A stretch of DNA of 19,285 nt. Origin: Rhodospirillales bacterium. GTDB taxonomy: Bacteria; Pseudomonadota; Alphaproteobacteria; Reyranellales; Reyranellaceae. Below the pieces are notes generated by a model, which worked only from the letters and a program-made list of their open reading frames with translations, was not told the DNA's origin and ran no database searches. Where the stretch lies: NCBI GenBank assembly GCA_013205335.1, contig JABMNB010000026.1, forward strand, positions 1 through 19,285, in the 5' to 3' direction. A program made the translations under genes and the position numbers. Shown one piece after another: positions 14,537 through 19,285 of the stretch. Every line of letters starts with the position of its first letter. The first letter of the stretch is position 1.

Positions 14537-15802
14537 ATGGGCGCGCGGGCAAACTCGCCGGCCCGCATCCTGATCGCGAGCCTCGTCGGGACGACGATCG
14601 AATTCTTCGACTTCTATATCTTCGCCACGGCGGCGGTGCTGGTCTTTCCGCACCTGTTCTTTCCGACCAGCGACCCCGCCTCGGCGGTGCTGCAGTCGTT
14701 CGCGACCTTTTCCATTGCCTTCTTCGCCCGTCCGCTGGGTGCAGCGGTGTTCGGTCACTATGGCGACCGGATCGGCCGCAAGGCGACGCTGGTTGCCGCG
14801 CTCATGACCATGGGCCTGTCGACGGTCCTGATCGGCTTCCTGCCGGGGTATGAGACGATCGGCGTCCTTGCGCCGCTGTTGCTGGCGATCTGCCGCTTCG
14901 GCCAGGGGCTCGGATTGGGCGGCGAATGGGGCGGGGCCGTTCTGCTGGCCACGGAGAATGCGCCGCCGCACCGCCGAGGCTGGTATGCGATGTTCCCCCA
15001 GCTCGGCGCACCGCTCGGCTTCGTTCTGTCGGCGACTTCTTTCCTTCTGCTGACGGAGACCCTCACCGACGCGCAGTTCCTGGATTGGGGATGGCGGCTG
15101 CCGTTCGTCGCCAGCCTGCTGTTGGTGCTGCTGGGTCTCTATGTTCGGCTGAAGATCACCGAGACGCCGGAGTTTCAGAAGGTCGTCGATACCGAGGCCA
15201 GGGTCGCCGTGCCGCTCGTGGTGCTTCTTCGGAACCACAAGCGCGCGTTAGTGCTCGGCACGCTGGTCGCACTGGCGACCTTCGTCCTGTTCTATCTCAT
15301 GACGGTATTCGCGCTTAGTTGGGCCACCAGCAAACTTGGCTTTTCACGCGAGCGCTATCTCGAGTTTCAGCTGATCGGCGTGGCCTTCTTCGCCGCAACC
15401 ATTCCGTTGTCGGCCTGGCTGGCCGACCGATACGGCCGCCGTGGCGTACTCGTGGTCGCGACCGCCTGCACCGGCGTGTTTGGCCTTTTTCTCGAACCGC
15501 TGCTCGCGGGTGGCCTCGGCGGCGCGCTCGCCTTCAACGTCATCGGCCTTGCGCTGATGGGTTTCAACTATGGGCCGATCGGCGCTGCGCTCGCTTCGCC
15601 GTTCCCCGTCTCCGTGCGCTACACCGGCGCCTCGATGACATTCAATCTGGCAGGTATCTTTGGTGCGTCGCTGGCGCCCTACATCGCAACCTGGCTCGCG
15701 CTCAACTTCTCGCTGGCCTGGGTCGGCTACTATCTGCTCGGCGCGTGCCTCCTCACACTGGCGGCGATGCTGATCAGCCGGGATGTGGAGCTGTCGTCCT
15801 GA
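14537..15802 (+). CDS. MHS-family MFS transporter
   Basis: This 421-residue, about twelve-helix carrier belongs to the metabolite:H+ symporter branch of the MFS (relatives carry shikimate, proline/betaine, alpha-ketoglutarate or citrate). Signs are the N-terminal SLVGTTIEFFDFYIFATAAVLVF split around TIEFFDFYIF, the loop motif GHYGDRIGRKATL (about 74-86), and RFGQGLGLGGEWGGAVLLATE in the fourth helix region, together with the PPHRRGWYAMFPQLGAPLGF segment, all hallmark positions of this branch. The ATG follows the monooxygenase stop with no gap, so translation is probably coupled. It ends the operon and is convergent with a hydratase-family gene 27 bp away. The substrate is unknown, probably an organic acid or zwitterion. 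Confidence 0.88.
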   Translation: MGARANSPARILIASLVGTTIEFFDFYIFATAAVLVFPHLFFPTSDPASAVLQSFATFSIAFFARPLGAAVFGHYGDRIGRKATLVAALMTMGLSTVLIGFLPGYETIGVLAPLLLAICRFGQGLGLGGEWGGAVLLATENAPPHRRGWYAMFPQLGAPLGFVLSATSFLLLTETLTDAQFLDWGWRLPFVASLLLVLLGLYVRLKITETPEFQKVVDTEARVAVPLVVLLRNHKRALVLGTLVALATFVLFYLMTVFALSWATSKLGFSRERYLEFQLIGVAFFAATIPLSAWLADRYGRRGVLVVATACTGVFGLFLEPLLAGGLGGALAFNVIGLALMGFNYGPIGAALASPFPVSVRYTGASMTFNLAGIFGASLAPYIATWLALNFSLAWVGYYLLGACLLTLAAMLISRDVELSS

Positions 15803-15829
15803 CGCAGGACCGCCGTCCCTTCCGTGTGT

Positions 15830-16609
15830 TCAGGTGAAGGAGACCGTGACCGAGCCGAACGGGCCGAAGTCGGCAACGAACGTCTCGCCGGGCTTCGGCG
15901 CCAGCATGCCGGTAAGCGTACCGGTGCTCACCATCTGGCCGGCCTTCATGCCGACGCCGGTGCGTGACAGTTCGTTGGCGAGCCAGGTGAGCGGGATCAT
16001 CGGGTGGTCGAGCGCCGCGGCCGCCGTGCCCTTGCGGCGCAGGCGGCCGTCGGAAGAAAGCGTCGCCTCCTGCCCCGCAATGTCGACGATCTTCCAGTCC
16101 TTGATGGCGGGACCGTAGACGATCGTGCCGGAGCCCGCGCCATCGGCGAGGATGGCGGGCAGGGGCGGAAACTGTGCGTCATGGATGAAACGGCATTCGG
16201 CCAGTTCGAGGCCGGGATGCAGCGAAGCCACGGCGTCGGTCACTTCCTCGACGGTGTAGGGCTTGTCGCGTGGCGGCAGGTCGTGGCCGAGCTTAGCCTG
16301 GTACTCGACCTCGGGGATCGGGCTGGCCAGCTTGGCATGTTCGGCGCTGTAGGGAGTCTCCGCCGTGAAGTAGACGCGGCCGTAGATCGGCGAGTCGGTT
16401 CGCAGCGCCTGCTGCATCTCCTCCTTCATCGCCGCGATCTTCCAGCCGAGCACCGGCCAGCCGAGTTCCTCGGCGACCATGCCGGCGATCCGGTAGGCGG
16501 TCGCCTTGTCCGGCGGCATGAGACTAGAGGCAAGCCCGCTCTGCCCGCGATGCTCGCGGCGGAGGGAGGCGAGAAGGCGGGCGAGTTCCCGTTGCGCTGT
16601 CAGGTCCAT
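15830..16609 (-). CDS. Fumarylacetoacetase/2-oxopent-4-enoate hydratase family enzyme
   Basis: This 259-residue protein resembles the MhpD/hydratase and 4-oxalocrotonate decarboxylase branch of the FAH superfamily. Visible markers are GWKIAA (Lys57), the Mg2+-ligand pair Glu100 and Glu102 in IPEVEYQAKLG, a further acidic position Glu135 in LHPGLELAE, and the ending GMKAGQMVSTGTLTG, typical of the family (PGxxVxxGxxT). Such enzymes hydrate or decarboxylate 2-oxo-alkenoates from ring-cleavage pathways. Substrate is unknown. It is divergent from the second PEP mutase-like gene with only 34 bp between starts, and convergent with the MHS transporter. AAGGAA precedes its ATG. Confidence 0.87.
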   Translation of the reverse strand: MDLTAQRELARLLASLRREHRGQSGLASSLMPPDKATAYRIAGMVAEELGWPVLGWKIAAMKEEMQQALRTDSPIYGRVYFTAETPYSAEHAKLASPIPEVEYQAKLGHDLPPRDKPYTVEEVTDAVASLHPGLELAECRFIHDAQFPPLPAILADGAGSGTIVYGPAIKDWKIVDIAGQEATLSSDGRLRRKGTAAAALDHPMIPLTWLANELSRTGVGMKAGQMVSTGTLTGMLAPKPGETFVADFGPFGSVTVSFT

Positions 16610-16643
16610 CGGTGTTCCTTAGCAGAAAGCGGAGGAGGCGGAG

Positions 16644-17462
16644 ATGCGGACGCAGACGGAAAAAGGACGGGTGTTTCGCGAGTTGCACGAACGGCCGGGC
16701 CTCATCCTGCTGCCCAACCCTTGGGATGCCGGCACCGCGAAGCTGCTGCAGTCTCTGGGCTTCGAAGCGCTTGCCACGACCAGCCTCGGCATGGCGAATG
16801 CGCTGGGGCGCGTCGACGGCGACAATGCAGTGAGCCGCGCCGAGCTGCTGGAGAATTGCCGCGTGATCGCCGGCGCCACCGACCTGCCGGTGAACGCCGA
16901 TCTCGAGAACGGCTATGCCGACGACCCGACGGAAGCCGCCACCATCCTGCGCGACGCGGCCGAAGCCGGCATCGTCGGCGGCTCGATCGAGGACTGGAGC
17001 GGCAAGAAGATCTACGACTTCAATCATGCGGTGGAGCGCGTGGCGGCGGGTGCCGAGATGGCGCGCTCGCTCGGCGTGCCGTTCACGTTCACCGCGCGGG
17101 CCGAGAACCTGATTCGCGGCGTAAAAGACCTCGACGACACCATTCGTCGGCTGCAGGCCTTCGAGAAAGCGGGCGCCGACGTGCTCTATGCGCCCGGCCT
17201 GCGCGACCTCGCGACCATGCGCACCGTGGCGTCGGAGGTGAAGAAGCCGCTCAACGTCGTCATGAGCGCCGGCGATCCGGACCTCACGGCTGAGCAGATC
17301 GCGGCGACGGGCGTGAAGCGCATCAGCGTGGGCGGCGCACTGTCCCGTCTTGCGCTGGCGGGCTTCATGAAGGGCGCCATGGAAATGAAGGCCGGCAGCT
17401 TCCTGTGGATGCGCGACACCATGCCGACCAGCGACCTGAAAAATGTCTTTTCCTCGACATGA
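16644..17462 (+). CDS. PEP mutase/isocitrate lyase superfamily enzyme (copy 2)
   Basis: This 272-residue TIM-barrel protein is a clear paralogue of the product at 9337, sharing long stretches such as DLPV.ADLE.G and VGGSIED. Visible active-site elements are NPWDAG (Asp28), NADLENGY (Asp86, Glu88), GSIEDWSG (Glu116-Asp117) and TARAEN (Arg152). It too lacks the KKCGH catalytic loop of isocitrate lyase. The reaction is unknown; with the hydratase-family neighbour it could cleave a 2-oxo acid, whereas its place before an AEP transporter would allow a phosphonopyruvate-type substrate. GGAGG (about 16631-16640) serves as ribosome binding site. The gene is followed by 335 bp with no gene. Confidence 0.87.
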   Translation: MRTQTEKGRVFRELHERPGLILLPNPWDAGTAKLLQSLGFEALATTSLGMANALGRVDGDNAVSRAELLENCRVIAGATDLPVNADLENGYADDPTEAATILRDAAEAGIVGGSIEDWSGKKIYDFNHAVERVAAGAEMARSLGVPFTFTARAENLIRGVKDLDDTIRRLQAFEKAGADVLYAPGLRDLATMRTVASEVKKPLNVVMSAGDPDLTAEQIAATGVKRISVGGALSRLALAGFMKGAMEMKAGSFLWMRDTMPTSDLKNVFSST

Positions 17463-17797
17463 AGCGCAAGGCGAACCTTGTCGCGGCAATCCCGGGAGCA
17501 GCAAGGGCAAGCGGGGCTCGGGAGGCCATCTCGACTACCCGGTGCGGCAGGGCGATGCGGCCTTGAGCGGGGCGAGGCTCTGCTGGAGCGCTGCCGGGCC
17601 ATAGTTGTGGGGATCGAGGCGCAGCTCTCGGGAATGCCGGGACGGAAGCGGGTGGTTCGGCGATGGCGCGCCGCAGTTGGCGAAAATTTGACCGAAGAAC
17701 GCTGAGTGCGCGCAGACGCCAGTGCTGTAACATAACGGTCACGAACGGCCTGTAGCTGCAGGTGTTCGACAGGGGCTCAATAGAGGGGGACAATAAA
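17463..17797 (+). other. Gene-free stretch before the AEP transporter
   Basis: I see no credible gene in these 335 bp; the open frames here lack ribosome binding sites and family features. At 17464-17484 a hairpin (GCG-CAAGG, loop CGAA, CCTTG-T-CGC with one bulge) lies right after the PEP mutase-like stop and may end its transcript, though no T-run follows. The Pho box at 17725-17742 and the ribosome binding site GAGGGGGA (17783-17790) belong to the transporter operon. Confidence 0.6.
17725..17742 (+). promoter_or_regulatory. Pho box (PhoB-binding site)
   Basis: CTGTAAC-ATAA-CGGTCAC has the 7-4-7 layout of a Pho box, two direct 7-bp repeats 11 bp apart. Each half matches CTGTCAC at 6 of 7 positions. 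It lies 55 bp before the start of the binding-protein gene. A weak -10-like TGTAGC at 17751-17756 follows at the short distance expected when PhoB replaces -35 recognition. The site implies induction during phosphate starvation. Confidence 0.72.
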
Positions 17798-18844
17798 ATG
17801 ATCGATCGGACCATCTTCAGGCGCGCTACGCTCGCGGGCGCCGCTGCACTCGCGATGTTCGGCCTGGCGTCGCCGGCCTTCGCGCAGAAGACCAAGCTCA
17901 CCGTCTACACCGCGCTGGAGAACGACCAGCTCGATCCGTTCAAGAAGGCCTTCGAGGCCGACAATCCCACGATCGAGATCGCCTGGGTGCGCGATTCCAC
18001 CGGTGTCGTGGCGGCCAAGCTGATGGCCGAGAAAGACAATCCCCGCGCCGATATCATCTGGGGCCTCGCTGCGTCCAACGTCGGCCTGATGGCTTCGATG
18101 GGCATGCTCGAGCCCTACACGCCGGCCGGCGCGACGTCGCTCAACCCGATGTTCCTGAGCGGCAAGACGCCCCAGACCTGGGTCGGCATGGACGCCTATC
18201 TCTCGCTGGTCTGCTTCAACACGGTGGAAGGCAAGAAGGGCAACAAGCCGATCCCGACCAGCTGGGCCGACCTGATCAAGCCGGACTACAAGGACTCCAT
18301 CGTGATGCCGAACCCGGCCTCGTCGGGCACCGGCTACCTCACCGTCGCGGCCTGGCTGCAGATCATGGGCGAGGAAGCGGGCTGGAAGTACATGGACGCG
18401 CTCCACCAGAACATCGCGCAGTACATCCATTCGGGCTCGGCGCCCTGCGTGCAGGCCGCAAAGGGTGAGCGTCTGATCGGCATCGGCCTCGACACCCGCG
18501 GCGCTTCGGAGAAGACCAAGGGCGCGCCGCTCGAACTGGTGATCCCGAAGGAAGGCCTGGGCTGGGAACTCGAGGTGACCGCGATCGTCAAGGGCACCAA
18601 GAACCTCGACGCCGCCAAGAAGCTCGCCGACTGGGCCGCCACCAAGAAGGCCAACGAGCTCTATGCCAAGACCTATCCGATCGTCGCCTATCCGGGCGTC
18701 GCCAACACGCCGCCGAACTATCCGCCGAACCTCGAGAAGGTGATGGTGAAGAACGACGTCGAGTGGATGGCCAAGAACCGCGACCGCATCCTGGCGGAGT
18801 GGACGAAGCGCTACGACGGCAAGTCGGCGCCGAAGGCCAAGTAA
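17798..18844 (+). CDS. 2-aminoethylphosphonate-type ABC transporter binding protein
   Basis: This 348-residue periplasmic protein has a signal peptide with likely cleavage at SPAFA-QK (about residue 29) and an N-terminal twin-arginine-free RRA start. The mature protein starts KLTVYTALENDQLDPFKKAFE, typical in part (KLTVYTALENDQ) of the AepX/PhnS2 group of AEP-binding proteins, relatives of iron(III) and polyamine binders. The segments IAWVRDSTGVVAAKLMAEKDNP and ADIIWGLAASNVGLM agree with that group, as does the PNPASSGTGYLTVAAWLQ segment. ATG 17798 is preceded by GAGGGGGA. A Pho box sits upstream. Iron or other phosphonate ligands remain possible, but the phnWAY operon nearby favours AEP. An ABC ATPase follows after 103 bp. 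Confidence 0.85.
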   Translation: MIDRTIFRRATLAGAAALAMFGLASPAFAQKTKLTVYTALENDQLDPFKKAFEADNPTIEIAWVRDSTGVVAAKLMAEKDNPRADIIWGLAASNVGLMASMGMLEPYTPAGATSLNPMFLSGKTPQTWVGMDAYLSLVCFNTVEGKKGNKPIPTSWADLIKPDYKDSIVMPNPASSGTGYLTVAAWLQIMGEEAGWKYMDALHQNIAQYIHSGSAPCVQAAKGERLIGIGLDTRGASEKTKGAPLELVIPKEGLGWELEVTAIVKGTKNLDAAKKLADWAATKKANELYAKTYPIVAYPGVANTPPNYPPNLEKVMVKNDVEWMAKNRDRILAEWTKRYDGKSAPKAK

Positions 18845-18870
18845 CGCGCCCGCCAAGTTAACAGGCGCGT
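18844..18870 (+). terminator. Intergenic hairpin after the binding-protein gene
   Basis: A perfect 7-bp stem, ACGCGCC (18844-18850) with GGCGCGT (18864-18870), and a 13-nt loop begins at the last base of the stop codon. It has no T-run, so partial termination or protection of the upstream mRNA 3' end is more likely than full termination. A second stem, GGATCTT (18890-18896) with AAGATCC (18911-18917), follows. Confidence 0.45.
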
Positions 18871-18910
18871 CATTCCGGAGCCCTGCGAGGGATCTTTTCC
18901 TTTAACCGTG

Positions 18911-18938
18911 AAGATCCTTCGCTTCGCTCAGGGTGACG
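18911..18938. repeat. REP-like element (HPERSEGS type)
   Basis: The segment ATCCTTCGCTTCGCTCAGGG and the bases after it, read on the minus strand, encode the peptide HPERSEGS, a well-known mark of a widespread bacterial intergenic repeat. It shares ATCCTTCG and CTCAGG.TGA with the paired repeats at 2-113 but lacks their central stem. It lies 9 bp before the ATPase start. Confidence 0.7.
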
Positions 18939-18947
18939 GTGGTTGCG

Positions 18948-19285
18948 ATGACGAACTATCTGGAAGTTAGAAACCTCTCCAAGAGATTCGGCGACTTCTC
19001 GGCCCTCGGCGACGTTTCGCTCGACGTCGTCGAGGGCGAGTTCGTCTGTTTCCTCGGACCCTCGGGCTGCGGCAAGACCACCCTGCTGCGCTGTTTCAAC
19101 CGCATCAACGAGCGCTACGCGAACGTCACGACCTCCGGTGAGGTGCGAATCCACGGGCGGAACATCTACGACGAAGACGTCGACCTGATCGAGCTTCGCA
19201 AGGACGTGGGCATGGTGTTCCAGCGGCCCAACCCGCTCCCCATCTCCATCCGCGACAACGTCCTCTACGGCTACCGCCTCCACAC
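18948..19285 (+). CDS. ABC transporter ATP-binding protein, partial (PstB-like features)
   Basis: Only the first 112 codons are inside the window. The Walker A motif GPSGCGKTT spans residues 37-45 and the Q-loop glutamine is Gln92 (VFQRPNP). Residues 1-48 (YLEVRNLSKRFGDFSALGDVS, in part, and GEFVCFLGPSGCGKTTLLR) look like PhnT/PotA-type importer ATPases. From residue 49 on, NRINERY, the long insert with SGEV and NIYDEDVD, and VGMVFQRPNPLP-ISI-DNV look like the phosphate ATPase PstB. ATG 18948 fits the family start; no strong Shine-Dalgarno is seen. As the partner of the Pho-controlled AEP-type binding protein, it should power phosphonate or phosphate import. A separate pst operon starting here is the main alternative. 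Confidence 0.82.
   Translation, partial: MTNYLEVRNLSKRFGDFSALGDVSLDVVEGEFVCFLGPSGCGKTTLLRCFNRINERYANVTTSGEVRIHGRNIYDEDVDLIELRKDVGMVFQRPNPLPISIRDNVLYGYRLH

Noticed and set aside
13478..15238. 586-residue minus-strand open frame opposite the monooxygenase and MHS transporter
   Set aside because: Its composition is that of reverse-complemented GC-rich coding DNA, and it crosses two real genes.
17478..17705. 75-residue open frame between the PEP mutase-like gene and the Pho box
   Set aside because: It has no ribosome binding site, no motif and arginine-rich shadow-like composition.
18870..19283. 137-residue minus-strand frame containing HPERSEGS
   Set aside because: The peptide comes from translating a REP-like repeat, and the rest is antisense to the ABC ATPase.
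1..19285. CRISPR array, tRNA, rRNA, insertion sequence or prophage genes
   Set aside because: I saw no regularly spaced repeats, tRNA-like cloverleaf, rRNA sequence, transposase or integrase on either strand by eye.

Overview
The window looks like a high-GC alphaproteobacterial chromosome segment. The signs are strong G/C third-position bias, AapJ-type and AepX-type binding proteins, short REP-like palindromes encoding the familiar HPERSEGS-type shadow peptide, and a phnW-phnA-phnY cluster as known from Sinorhizobium. A Hyphomicrobiales or Reyranella-like Rhodospirillales host is my inference; no marker gene fixes it.

Left end (1-4976): an inverted pair of 46-bp palindromic repeats, then a LysR-type regulator divergent from phnW-phnA-phnY. 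Together these encode a complete catabolic route from 2-aminoethylphosphonate (AEP) through phosphonoacetaldehyde and phosphonoacetate to acetate and phosphate. The short AT-rich gap between regulator and operon probably holds the control site.

Middle left (4977-10800): a convergent two-gene unit of exported DUF3300 and DUF2950 proteins whose reading frames overlap by ATGA. A control region with a nested 28-bp dyad follows. Then come an orphan AapJ-like amino-acid binding protein, a BASS-type (bile acid:sodium symporter-like) carrier, a PEP mutase/isocitrate lyase superfamily enzyme, and a small membrane-anchored protein gene that appears frameshifted.

Middle right (10803-17462): a single-domain rhodanese on the minus strand. 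A good sigma70-like promoter then leads into a tightly packed plus-strand operon: MFS transporter (TTG start, preceded by an 11-codon mini-ORF), RidA-family protein, Baeyer-Villiger-type flavin monooxygenase, and MHS-family MFS transporter. Convergent to it is a fumarylacetoacetase/hydratase-family enzyme, itself divergent from a second PEP mutase/isocitrate lyase superfamily paralogue. This reads as an uncharacterised catabolic island.

Right end (17463-19285): a gene-free stretch with a convincing Pho box, then an AepX-type AEP-binding protein, a hairpin plus REP-like element, and the 5' part of an ABC ATPase. That ATPase has a PhnT/PotA-like beginning followed by PstB-like signatures. AEP import thus appears phosphate-controlled, while the AEP-degrading operon 13 kb away appears substrate-controlled by LysR.

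The most noteworthy points are the possible hybrid ATPase in a Pho-box-led AEP-type transporter, the MFS-RidA-monooxygenase-MFS operon with its flanking C-C bond enzymes, the covarying REP pair, and the broken membrane-protein gene. None is proven to be a new system from sequence alone.
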